NCBI GenBank assembly: GCA_905221605.1 | Contig: CAJNDS010000916.1 | Coordinates: 1-51,830, forward strand | Source of the DNA: Symbiodinium natans | Lineage: Eukaryota > Sar > Dinophyceae > Suessiales > Symbiodiniaceae | Length of the DNA: 51,830 nucleotides | Direction of reading: 5' to 3' | Part shown: in pieces, positions 36,288 to 45,241 of the stretch | How the letters are laid out: the number at the start of each line of letters is the position of its first letter | Numbering within the stretch: position 1 is the first letter of the stretch | Program-made: the position numbers and the translations under genes | Notes under the pieces: model-generated | What the model saw: only the letters and a program-made list of their open reading frames with translations | What the model was told of the DNA's origin: nothing | Databases searched by the model: none

Positions 36288-38372
36288 CAATGTTTTGCCA
36301 ACCTGCAGGGTTTTGCCGGTCTCAAGGGTATTCTTCGTTGTTATTCCAGTCAGGCTCTCTGTCCTCAAGAGAATTGGGCCCTTTTGGTCAAATTAGCCCA
36401 CGGAGGTATGTCAGCATTCAACACGGAACGAAGATTGAGAAGCTCCGAGTTTCACGCCGCTCACCTGTATGCCCTGTACCGTATGTGCAATCTATTGGAT
36501 GATCCCCCTCGCACTGCTGTAAAAGCTGCCCTACGCAGTTGCCTCACTTTTCGCAATCTAGCTGTCCCAAAGTTTGGCAAACCCCTCACGATCCCCATGC
36601 TTGCCAATACGGACTTCAGCAAATCAGTGCGAAGATGGATACAGAGCCTTATTCATCAGTACAAGGACTACCTCATCCCTTTTCACTTACCCAGCAAAAC
36701 AGTGATTGCAGGTACTTTTCCGTCCTTTCGATCTGTGCTTTACAACAATATCATTCTACAACAACAATGGGATTGGGACCATCCTCCTGTATGTCATTGT
36801 GAACAATGGAAGCAACAACATCCTCAATTGCGAGTTGTAGATGGACACGTTGCATCCCCGGCTCATCTTCTTGCAGTGTCACGCCGAATACAGAATATCT
36901 TGCAACATTCTGCTGATTCCCAGGTATACCCTAAACGACAATTTTATATTGATCACACCTGGAAAGCCGTACAACAGTGGCTACGACATTATGGACTCTT
37001 CGATGTCACCAAAGACAATTGGGCTGCGTTTGTACAGTCACAATGGAATGATCATTCGCTGGAGTCCCGGGACGCCCTCAAATTCAAGGATGTAACCTTT
37101 CTTCGTAAAATCCCAGATGGATTCTTCATTCATGGCCGAGATCATGCAGTTGCCCATGTTCATGTATTTTGTCCTCTTTTTGTGTGGCGAGTCTACAGAA
37201 AGACTTTTGGAGACCCTGAAGTATATGAACGACTCCCCCTTACGTATTCTCAAGCCTCTGTGTTCTTGAAGATGACCACGCGTAAGGCTCTCCTGACTAG
37301 ATACAAATGGGGTTTCAGAGCCAGTGAACCTTCCATACCGATTGCATATATCCTCCTCAAGCAGAAGAAGTCTTTTCAAGCTGCAAGGCCCATTATCAGC
37401 TACAAGTATTTCCTGTACGCGCGATTGTTCAAAGCTACTGCCATCGTTATCGATCTTCTAGTTCGTGACGTATGTCCTGACTCATTTGGATTGGACACCT
37501 TACCAGTCATGCTTCAGAAGCTTTCTGCATTCCTACATCAAGCGCCAGAAGACTTCGAGGCATTGAGTTTTAATCAAGACTTGGTTGGGTTTTTCACGAG
37601 CATTCCCGTAGATCGGATTTTGCAGTCTATTGATGCCATCATCAGTCGGTATTGTTATCGTCACGCATTACAATTGGCTGATGTTGTGTTCTCCGTGCTC
37701 CTCAAGGAGAAAGATGTAAACCTCCGAATCTGGAGAGGCAGACCGCGAAAAGCAGCCCAAAGACCTTATCTGATACATCTACAAGATGTCCGAGCTATTT
37801 GTCATCTCAGTTGCGAGTGCAGTGTGTTCTCCGTGATGCAGTGTATTTTTCGACAGCGCCGCGGAGCAACCATAGGAAACCAGATTTCCCCTATGCTGGC
37901 CAACGCTACAGTGTCATTGGAAGAACAGCGGTTTGTGGAACTACATAGAGCTGATCTTCAAAGAATCGGAGCTGATCTCTTTTGTACCCGTTATGTAGAC
38001 AATCGTCTTGTCATTTTGGATGTCAAGCATGAACATCGAGCCTTCTTGAAGCAATTCCTGTCGAACGACTTTTATGCCCGTCCTGTTGAACTAGAACATG
38101 TACATTCCCAAGATGCCGAGCAAGAATTCCTGGGGTTTGATGTGATCCCCCAACAGTCCAAGATCCTCCTTCTTCTTCGAGATGAACCTTGGAAGATTCG
38201 ACTTCACAATAGTGCCGGTAGTTCCTCCCAAAAACTGGCATCGTATCACTCCAAAAGACACAGCATTCTCCGGCATGTACAGCCACCAGAAATGAGAGTT
38301 CAACAACTTGAACAGTTGAAGCAGTTGTTCTTGCAAGCAGGCTTCTCTAGAGCCTCGTTAGGAGACTCATGA
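36282..38372 (+). CDS. Penelope-like reverse transcriptase (YVDN active site)
   Basis: About 696 codons open from the nested element to TGA at 38370. CxC motif VCHCEQW (36792-36800) precedes the RT. RT motifs: ARPIISYKYFLYARLF (motif 2 region), SFNQDLVGFFTSIPVDRI (motif A; Asp codon 37578-37580), QRRGATIGNQISPMLANATV (motif B) and RYVDNRLVILD (motif C, 37992-38003), then QEFLGFDVI (motif D/E region). Penelope-type hallmarks are the SxxTxIP after motif A and the FLGF/FLD after motif C. The second Asp of the usual YxDD is Asn here. Start is uncertain because upstream sequence was displaced by the nested element. Confidence 0.85.
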   Translation, partial: LIQCFANLQGFAGLKGILRCYSSQALCPQENWALLVKLAHGGMSAFNTERRLRSSEFHAAHLYALYRMCNLLDDPPRTAVKAALRSCLTFRNLAVPKFGKPLTIPMLANTDFSKSVRRWIQSLIHQYKDYLIPFHLPSKTVIAGTFPSFRSVLYNNIILQQQWDWDHPPVCHCEQWKQQHPQLRVVDGHVASPAHLLAVSRRIQNILQHSADSQVYPKRQFYIDHTWKAVQQWLRHYGLFDVTKDNWAAFVQSQWNDHSLESRDALKFKDVTFLRKIPDGFFIHGRDHAVAHVHVFCPLFVWRVYRKTFGDPEVYERLPLTYSQASVFLKMTTRKALLTRYKWGFRASEPSIPIAYILLKQKKSFQAARPIISYKYFLYARLFKATAIVIDLLVRDVCPDSFGLDTLPVMLQKLSAFLHQAPEDFEALSFNQDLVGFFTSIPVDRILQSIDAIISRYCYRHALQLADVVFSVLLKEKDVNLRIWRGRPRKAAQRPYLIHLQDVRAICHLSCECSVFSVMQCIFRQRRGATIGNQISPMLANATVSLEEQRFVELHRADLQRIGADLFCTRYVDNRLVILDVKHEHRAFLKQFLSNDFYARPVELEHVHSQDAEQEFLGFDVIPQQSKILLLLRDEPWKIRLHNSAGSSSQKLASYHSKRHSILRHVQPPEMRVQQLEQLKQLFLQAGFSRASLGDS

Positions 38373-38835
38373 TGTTTCACCCCAGCAGATTTTGGCCATA
38401 CAGAAAACTCTCAACGTTTCATGCCTGCCGTGTAGCATCGCAGTGGCGTATCTTATTGGTAGCGATATTGACACCGTCGATCAAAGACTGAGTAAGCTGG
38501 AGCCTTGGTGCAGTGTGTTCGCTTTCTCAGTCGACTAAAACGCTTTGAAGGGAGCGTTAGAAGTTGACCTTTAAATCTTACAGATAAGAACAGGACTGAA
38601 TTCACCCTGAGCTTCCTGCTGAATTCACCCTGAGCTTTCTTCTGAGCTCACCTTGCGCTATCAGAACATGTCGTAAGATATCTACGTAGTATTGTTTGTC
38701 ACATGAATTCAGCTTCGCTGCCTGGTTCATAGAGATCTTCGATCTATGAACTTCTCAACCGCCCCACCTCCCCCCCCCTTCCTTCTCCATCCTCAACATC
38801 AAGATAACAACACACAACCGGCTTCGACCGGGTAC
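38373..38835 (+). other. 3' region of the retroelement
   Basis: Non-coding. Three imperfect copies of GAATTCACCCTGAGCTT lie near 38598-38655. At 38817-38840 ACCGGCTTCGACCGGGTACGTG resembles the end of the terminal repeat (CCAGCTTCGACTGGGTATGTG), i.e. a fused remnant of another terminal unit just before the right repeat, as in tandem Penelope insertions. Confidence 0.65.
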
Positions 38836-39118
38836 GTGTGTGTGGACCATCTGTATCTAAGATGTGAAGTTATGGCTGAACACTCATTGATCCCCCTGAA
38901 AGCTGTGCATTGATTCGTCGCACTGAAGTGATCTGATTTATCTGATTCCCCAAAAGAAAGCCGAGATGTTATGTCAAGCAGGGGGGTGCTGGAGAGATTT
39001 GCAGTCAGCACCCAATGAAGACGCTGCATATCTCTTGTGATACCATTGCAGACGTGCAATGGCGTACCTGCGAACTTCGAGGAATTTTCCCAACCAGCTT
39101 CGACTGGGTATGTGTGTG
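38836..39118 (+). repeat. right terminal direct repeat (pseudo-LTR)
   Basis: Copy of 30491-30773. It ends at GTATGTGTGTG and merges into the downstream microsatellite. Confidence 0.93.
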
Positions 39119-39590
39119 TGTGTGTGTGTCTGTGTGTGTGTGTGTGTCTGTGTGTGTGTGTGTCTGTGTGTGTCTGTGTGTGTCTGTGTGTGTCTGTGTG
39201 TGTCTGTGTGTGTCTGTGTCTGTGTCTGTGTGTGTGTGTGTCTGTGTGTCTGTCTCTGTGTGTGTGTGTGTGTGTGTCTGTGTGTGTGTGTGTGTGTCTG
39301 CGTCTGTGTCTGTGTCTCTGTGTCTGTGTCTCTGTGTCTGCGTCTGTGTCTGTGTCTGTCTGTGTGTGTCTGTGTGTGTGTGTGTCTCTCTCTGTCTGCG
39401 TCTGTGTCTGCGTCTGTGTCTGTGTCTCTGTGTCTGTGTCTCTGTGTCTGCGTCTGTGTCTGTGTCTGTGTCTGTCTGTGTGTGTGTGTGTGTGTGTGTC
39501 TGTGTGTGTGTGTCTCTGTGTGTGTGTGTGTGTGTCTCTCTGTGTGTGTGTGTGTGTTTGTCTCTGTGTGTGTGTGTGTGTGTGTCTGTG
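39106..39590. repeat. (TG)n / (TCTGTG)n microsatellite
   Basis: About 485 bp with TGTCTGCGTC variants, continuing the tract seen at 29946-30500. The retroelement therefore sits within a microsatellite that lay in a copy 2 intron. Confidence 0.97.
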
Positions 39591-39599
39591 TTGCAAGCG

Positions 39600-40463
39600 T
39601 GCGTGCCGTGGCGCAACGCGCCAAAGCACCTCAAGACTGACTCAGGCTTCACCTTCGGAGACGTCCTTCCACCAGCGCACACCGTCTGCTCCATCACGCG
39701 CTATAGCAATGGAGACCATCGCGGGCGCATCCTACAGTCGTCGAAAAGTTACAACTGGCTCCATGGCCACTGGAAAGGGCGCACCGGGGTTGCTTTCTAC
39801 AACGGCTGGGTCACATCGAACTCCCGGAACAAGGACATGCGGGATTGGGTCGTTCTGTGTGGCACCAACGATGCTCAGAGGGTCTTTGATGAGAGCAGTA
39901 CGAACATTGCCACCGGCAGCGGCAAGAAGTTCAGCCAAACTATACCAATGTACGTGAATCACGGGCACGATGAGAGGTCTGCCTTCGCAGTCATGGAGGT
40001 GATTACCTGGGACAGGGCACTGTCCAAGGATGAGATGCTGGCCACCGTGGACTACTTGAATTGGAAGCTGCGGGCGGGTGCTGTCCTTGAGGTCTCTGAA
40101 CACCTGGCCCCCGAATCTGAAAGCAACTTCGACTCCTTCGGCAATCAGCTGCTGGACAAAGTGGAGTCACAGACGTTCGAGGCCACCTTGGCAAACGGCT
40201 ACAAGACAGAGTTGACGGGCTGGACACATACCCGGGACTACGCGCGCGGCTTTATCCGAAACCTCAACGGCCCAGCCACAGCAGTTGTCAAAGGCTTGTC
40301 GCCAGCAGCTCAGTACATCTACCAGGTCTACATGGTTCATGAGAAGTCGAATTGGGAGGGTGAGTGCAGGGTAAGCGTGAACCACGGGATAGAGGCAAGG
40401 GCCACCGGGAATTTCAGAAATGCGGCCAAAGTGTCGGGCGTGGCAGTGGCGACTCCCAGGGGG
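39600..40463 (+). CDS. LamG gene copy 2, main exon: LamG/ConA-like domain plus second beta-rich domain
   Basis: One uninterrupted frame of about 288 codons. LamG-like part: [92 protein letters not shown] and [14 protein letters not shown]. Second part: [40 protein letters not shown] and [20 protein letters not shown]. It equals exons 3-8 of copy 1 fused, without the five introns that interrupt copy 1 over this span. Start within the region after the microsatellite is approximate. Confidence 0.88.
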
Positions 40464-40575
40464 GAGACTTGGTAGCCCTGTGGTACCCTTGACCCTTGTT
40501 TTTTGCTCTGGGTTCCCTTATAAAGTAAAGAGGTGCCCGGATAATAAAATATTGTTACTGGGGCTACCAAGGAGA
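40464..40575 (+). mobile_element. introner in copy 2 (family J, TSD GAGA, GA-AG)
   Basis: GAGA at 40464-40467 and 40572-40575. Element 40468-40571 has perfect 11-bp inverted ends CTTGGTAGCCC and GGGCTACCAAG. Removal of 40464-40571 restores PRGEINLEF, matching PQGQLHLEF of copy 1, which is continuous here. A compact (104-bp), telomere-free example of the family. Confidence 0.94.
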
Positions 40576-40708
40576 TCAATCTCGAGTTCCAGAGGGTCTC
40601 GCCTCATGTCCAACTCTCCGGCATTGCCGTTGCGGCCGTGGCCAGCTCCACGAGCCTTCTGCAAGAGGAGGGGCTTCCTAGGTATCAACACCCTCCCCAA
40701 AGTCGCCG
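40572..40708 (+). CDS. LamG gene copy 2, exon after the introner
   Basis: EINLEFQRVSPHVQLSGIAV, then diverging from copy 1 after AVAAVASS. It ends near a GCCGG|GTTTAG donor at the following telomeric block. No copy 1-type FAWFK segment follows within the visible exon. Confidence 0.72.
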
Positions 40709-41257
40709 GGTTTAGGGTTTAGGGTTTAGGGTTTAGGGTTTAGGGTTTAGGGTTTCGGGTTTAGGGTTTAGGGTTTCGGGTTCGGGGTTTAGGGCTAACA
40801 ATATAAACGAACTTCACCCCGACGCCTGCAAAGCTTCAACCCTACGCTCGAAATCCCTAGTGGCGGGTTGCTTCTCCGTTTGGGGTTTCAGGTTTAGGGA
40901 AAGTTTAGGGTTTAGGGTCTAGGGTTTAGGGTTTAGGGTTTAGGGTCTAGGGTTTAGGGTTTAGGGTTTAGGGTCTAGGGTTTAGGGTTTAGGGTTTAGG
41001 GCTTAGGGTTTAGCATTCTATCTAAGCTTTGCACCCTAAGCCCTAAACCCCCTTAAGTACGTAGCCAAATCTTGAACTTCAAGGCTCTGTGAATGTGCTG
41101 ATTTAGTAGGAGTCCTCAAGTTTTTTTCCTTTTCTTTTTCCCCTGGTTATTTCAGAAGTAAGAGGACCCCTAAACCCTAAACCCTAAACCCTAAACCCTA
41201 AACCCTAAACCCTAAACCCTAAACCCTAAACCCTAAACCCTAAACCCTAAAACCAAG
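40709..41257. repeat. telomeric blocks of both orientations
   Basis: TTTAGGG with TTTCGGG and TCTAGGG variants (40709-40790, 40900-41010) and CCCTAAA (41168-41250). The spacers 40800-40880 and 41030-41165 show no clear exon. Confidence 0.88.
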
Positions 41258-41310
41258 CTGGCAGGCATCGGGGGCGAGGGCTTGGTCGAAGAGAGCCTCG
41301 GCTGGCATGG
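41258..41310 (+). CDS. candidate exon
   Basis: Between ACCAAG and CATGG|GTTTAG. Encodes LAGIGGEGLVEESLGWHG. Both edges are set by telomeric arrays. Product unknown. Confidence 0.47.
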
Positions 41311-41980
41311 GTTTAGGGTTTAGGGTTTAGGGTTTAGGGTTTAGGGTTTAGGGTTTAGGGTTTAGGGTTTAGGGTTTAGGGTTATAGGGTTTAGGGTTTA
41401 GGGTTTGGGGTTTAGGGTTTAGGGTTTCGGGTTTGGGGTTTAGGGTTATAGGGTTTAGGGTTTGGGGTTTAGGGTTTAGGGTTTAGGGTTTGGGGTTTTA
41501 GTTTAGGGTTTAGGTTTAGGGTTTAGGGTTTAGGGTTTGGGGTTTGGGGTTTGGGGTTTAGGGTTTAGGGTTTAGGGTTTAGGGTTTGGGGTTTAGGGTT
41601 TAGGGTTTGGGGTTTAGGGTTATAGGGTTTAGGGTTTGGGGTTTAGGGTTTGGGGTTTGGGGTTTAGGGTTTGGGGATTAGGGTTTAGGGTTTAGGGTTC
41701 AAGTGGCTGAAGGGCTGTTGAGTTGCTTGTGTTCGGCTTTGAGCCCCAAAACTCTCGACAGAACGAAGCTCCAAAGTCTAACTCCTAGACATGCCCATAG
41801 CTGCACACCCGAAACTCTAAACCCTAAACCCTAAACCCTAAACCCTACACCCTAAACCCTAAACCCTAAACCCTAAACCCTAAACCCTAAACCCTAAACC
41901 CTAAACCCTAAACCCTAAACCCTAAACCCTAAACCCTAAACCCTAAACCCTAAACCCTAGCCCTCAACCCGATATCCTAA
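41311..41980. repeat. large telomeric blocks, GGGGTTT-rich then CCCTAAA
   Basis: 41311-41698 mixes TTTAGGG, TTTGGGG and TATAGGG units. 41699-41815 is unique sequence without clear coding. 41816-41960 is a near-perfect CCCTAAA array. Confidence 0.92.
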
Positions 41981-42868
41981 ACCCTGTCCTTAAACCCTAG
42001 ACCCTAGACCGTAAACCCTGGGCCTGTCCCAAGTTCCTTTGGGTTGTCAGGTTTGGGACTTCCTGGTTTTAGGGTGTAAGGATTTAAAAGGGCCTTGGGT
42101 TGCAGGGCTGCGGGTTTAAGGCTGTAAGGGTACTTTAGGGCTTCAGGGTTGGGAGCTTCGGGGGGAAGGTTCTATGGGTTCCTGGGTGTAAGGGCTTGGG
42201 TTATGGGTTCCTGGTTTTAAGGGCTTGGGTGTCAGGGTGTAAGGTTGAAGGGCTCAGGACCTCTAGGGTTTAAGGGTTTAGGGTTTAGGGTTTAGGGTTT
42301 AGGGTTTAGGGTTTAGGGTTTAGGGTTTAGGGTGTCAGGGTCTCATGGTTTAAGGGTTCAAGGGCGTCAGGGTTTTTAAGGGTTTCAGGCTTCGAGTTCA
42401 AGGGTTCAGGGTTTGCGGGTTAAAGGGCTTCTAAACCCTAAACCCTAAACCCTAAACCCTAAACCCTAAACCCTAAACCCTTTAAGGGTTTAAAGGCTGG
42501 GAGCTTTTGGGGGGGGGCTCAAGGCTTGAGAAGCTTGGAGGGGCCTTGTTTAGGGTTTAGGGTTTAGGGTTTAGGGTTTAGGGTTTAGGGGCCGCTTCCT
42601 CACAGGCTGTTGGAATTTGGGTCTTCAAGGCAGTGTGGGGTTTGCGCATCCCAAGCCCTACAAACCCTACCAACCCGATAATACAGACCCTATAAACCCT
42701 AAACCTTAAACCCTATGAGCCCTATAAAACCTAAACCCTAAACTTGCGAGCCCTAAACCCTGTAACGCCCCACAAACCCCAAACCCTAAACCCCTGCAAA
42801 AAACTCCACCTTAAACCCTAAACCCTAGACCCTAACCCTCAATCCTAAACCCTAAACCCTAAACCCAG
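41981..42868. repeat. degenerate telomeric-like tract
   Basis: GGGTTT-rich degenerate repeats with intact blocks (42272-42332, 42550-42590) and C-strand blocks (42433-42482, 42690-42866). No exon recognised. Confidence 0.85.
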
Positions 42869-42960
42869 GTCCATTTCCCGATGGCTTCTTTCACCTGCAC
42901 CTGTACCAGCAGTGCGATGCCGTCCTTCTGCTCGGAGGCTGGGCTTGTAGCAAAGCATGG
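42869..42960 (+). CDS. candidate exon
   Basis: Follows AAACCCAG and encodes PFPDGFFHLHLYQQCDAVLL, then LGGWACSKAW. Clean single frame, GC-rich. Product unknown. Confidence 0.6.
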
Positions 42961-43017
42961 ATTTAGGGTTTAGGGTCTAGGGTCTAGGGTTTAGGGTTTA
43001 GGGTTTAGGGTTCAGGG

Positions 43018-43131
43018 CATGGAGAGTATTCAACAGTACGGGCCGGACATGGCACTGTAAATGTAGTAGAACCCCTCTTCACTCCACACAAAAAAACGGA
43101 AGTCTTGCAAGCCGTACATATTCTAAACCCT
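43018..43131 (+). CDS. weak exon candidate
   Basis: Open frame with HGEYSTVRAGHGTVNVVEPL. Could equally be unique intron sequence; boundaries are telomeric arrays. Confidence 0.28.
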
Positions 43132-43366
43132 AAACCCTAAACCCTAAACCCCAAACCCTAAACCCTAAATCCCTTAGGGCTTTCCATCGCATGCGTCTGC
43201 GCCGCATGTTCTGCTTCTCAGCTTCTCCCCCCGATGGCATCCCACCCGCCCCCAGAGCTGGAGCCCCAGGGTTTAGGGTTTAGGGTTCAGGGTTCAGGGT
43301 TCAGGGTTTGGGGTTTAGGGTTCAGGGTTCAGGGTTTGGGGTTTAGGGTTTAGGGTTTAGGGTTTA

Positions 43367-43490
43367 GGGCTAGCGTCACTCAGAGTTCAGGCATGGGCGT
43401 GGAGCAGTGTGGGCGCCCTGGCCACCGAGCAATCGACTCACACGCGTGGAAGCACAAGAGGCCCCCGGAACGTGAGCAAGGGGCGTCTTC
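43367..43490 (+). CDS. candidate exon
   Basis: Reads ASVTQSSGMGVEQCGRPGHR, then AIDSHAWKHKRPPEREQGAS. The KHKRPPE segment recurs at 49092 (LKKHKRPPEDRK), hinting at a duplicated exon. Product unknown. Confidence 0.52.
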
Positions 43491-44496
43491 TTTTTTTTGT
43501 TGGGGGGGTGGGGGGGGGTTTAGGGTTTAGGGTTTAGGGTTTAGGGGTTTAGGGTTTAGGGTTTAGGGTTTAGGGTTTAGGGTTTAGGGTTTAGGGTTTA
43601 GGGATTAAGGCTTGAGGCTTTAGGCTTTAGGCGTTAGTCTCCTCCCTTTATTCTAAATCCCTCCAGGCCCCTCTCGTTTCTTGGAGGTGTGTTGGGGGGG
43701 AGGGTGGGGGAGGGGGGGGAAGAAGGGATCTGGACATTTTTTTCGGGAGCCAGGGAGTGCAGATATGCCTTAATGTGTGAGGGAGGCTCATGGGTTCGAG
43801 AAGGCAAGTGTGCTATAGGGTTCGGAATAGTAGTATTCCCTTATGGTCCCTTTACAAAGCTTTAAAAGTAACCTCCAAACCCCTATTCCAATTCTTAAGG
43901 CCCCTATATTACCTTGAGTAAGAGCTCTAGTATCGCTCACTGAGAACTGCCGCTGTCCTCCTGGGGAGGGTATGATACCAGGACGCTGTACCTCCGAATC
44001 TCCATCCCCCACACTTGAGGTCAGTTCAACAGAACCCTAAGGCTCCAAGTAGCCCAAAGTAGGTATTATTTACAGACGTTCGACCTCAATGTAGGTGTTA
44101 TTTGTATACTTGGAGCTCTAGGGGAAGACCAACAAGGGAGAGCTAGGGATTTAAGCGCATTGTGTACCCCTATAAGCCCTAAACCCTATACCCGAAACCC
44201 GTTGTTTGTCAACCCTTCAATGGGGTTTATAGGCTGTCTCCCGGAACTCTCTTCCGAAAGTCGAGCAAGAAAGCGTCTTGATTCCCAGGCCCGAAGCATC
44301 CCGACAAAGCCTTGTCCTAGTGGTTCTCAGTATAAGGGACTGCCGGCCTTAAACCCTAAGCCCTAAGCCCTAAACCCTAAACCCTAAACCCCAAACCCTA
44401 AACCCTAAACCTCTTGAGAGAGCTTTATATGCTTTACATCGGTTTGTTAGCGGGCATCTCTCTTCCTCTTTGCTTCGGTAAAGGTTCCGGGCACAG
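43491..44496. other. G-run, telomeric array, family F and inverted-repeat elements
   Basis: G-rich run 43502-43518, TTTAGGG array to 43605, family F repeat at about 43826-43912 (GTAGTATTCCCTTATGGTCC), an inverted-repeat element at 44040-44119 (GGCTCCAAGTA ... TACTTGGAGCT), and a family H-like segment near 44200. No gene recognised. Confidence 0.7.
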
Positions 44497-44547
44497 GAGG
44501 CGCCGTGCGCAGCATGCCAAGCGAATGAAGGCAGAGCCAGAAATAGG
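44497..44547 (+). CDS. candidate micro-exon
   Basis: Between GGCACAG and AATAGG|GTTTAG, encoding EAPCAACQANEGRARN (Cys-rich). Weak by length. Confidence 0.42.
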
Positions 44548-44689
44548 GTTTAGGGTTTAGGGTTTAGGGCTAAACCCTAGCAGTGGCAGGGAACGGCAAG
44601 GCACCACAAAGCAGCCAGCTTATATGGGGCTTCCATGGGAATCCGATTCTTTTGGGGTCGATTGTGGGGGGTCCTTTTTTGCCTAAACC

Positions 44690-44848
44690 CTAAATGCCCT
44701 AACCCCTAAACCCTAAACCCTAAACCCTAAACCCTAAACCTTAAACCCTAAACCCTAAACCCTAAACCCTAAACCCTAAACCCTAAACCCTAAACCCTAA
44801 ACCCTAAACCCTAAACCCTAAACCCTAAACCCTAAACCCTAAACCCTA
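44690..44848. repeat. telomeric block (CCCTAAA)n
   Basis: About 22 units, one of the longest perfect arrays. Confidence 0.94.
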
Positions 44849-44849
44849 G

Positions 44850-44896
44850 CCATCACAAAGGCGAAGGGTGCGGGCGACTGCATCTCCAGCTTCTGA
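44850..44896 (+). CDS. candidate exon, AKGAGD-type
   Basis: AITKAKGAGDCISSF then TGA. Compare EAKGAGD at the end of the exon at 5173. Confidence 0.37.
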
Positions 44897-44946
44897 CGAA
44901 GTCATGAGGTCCGTTTAGGGTCTAGGGTTTAGGGTTTAGGGTAGAT

Positions 44947-45051
44947 GGGTGGCTGTCAAAATTATGATCCCTTTTGGGGTACACTAAAATATTAGGTGCC
45001 GTGTTGCAATAAGGATCCAAAAAGGGACCAGAATTTTGACAACCACCCATA
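44947..45051. mobile_element. family C MITE, short copy
   Basis: Inverted ends GGGTGGCTGTCAAAATTATG and AGAATTTTGACAACCACCC, 105 bp, AT-richer interior. Confidence 0.85.
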
Positions 45052-45128
45052 TGTACTGACACGAATCCGTTGCTGAAGCTTGCCCTCAGACAAGGGACTG
45101 AATCCTACAGACTGCGCTCTCTCGACAG

Positions 45129-45241
45129 GCTCCAACTTGCCTTTTCAAGGTCACACACCAAGGCCCTTCGGGATACAACATCTGTTCAAGCAGCCGGCTG
45201 TAGACGCCATCGGCAAATGTTTCACATGTAGCACCATGTGA
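45129..45241 (+). CDS. candidate terminal exon
   Basis: Follows CTCGACAG and reads GSNLPFQGHTPRPFGIQHLF, then KQPAVDAIGKCFTCSTM to a TGA at 45239-45241. Product unknown. Confidence 0.5.

Larger units (their letters stand above)
30491..39118 (+). mobile_element. Penelope-like retroelement with N-terminal-type GIY-YIG nuclease
   Basis: An 8.6-kb unit bounded by 283-bp direct repeats (30491-30773 and 38836-39118), lying in a (TG)n microsatellite. On the plus strand it carries ORF1, a small ORF, a gag-like frame, a GIY-YIG endonuclease region, and then a reverse transcriptase preceded by a CxC motif. Nuclease upstream of RT, CxC linker, pseudo-LTRs and microsatellite insertion are the published hallmarks of N-terminal EN+ Penelope-like elements (Naiad/Chlamys). 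The nuclease lacks the CCHH zinc motif, as in Chlamys. Confidence 0.82.

Noticed and set aside
30491-39118. LTR retrotransposon (because of direct terminal repeats)
   Set aside because: The nuclease is GIY-YIG, the RT motifs are Penelope-like, there is no integrase, RNase H or protease signature, and the repeats lack TG...CA ends.
39600-40463. Copy 2 main exon as a processed retrocopy that lost its introns
   Set aside because: It keeps other introns (exon 1-exon 2, and one at 40464), and the introns unique to copy 1 each have insertion footprints, so gain in copy 1 explains the data better.
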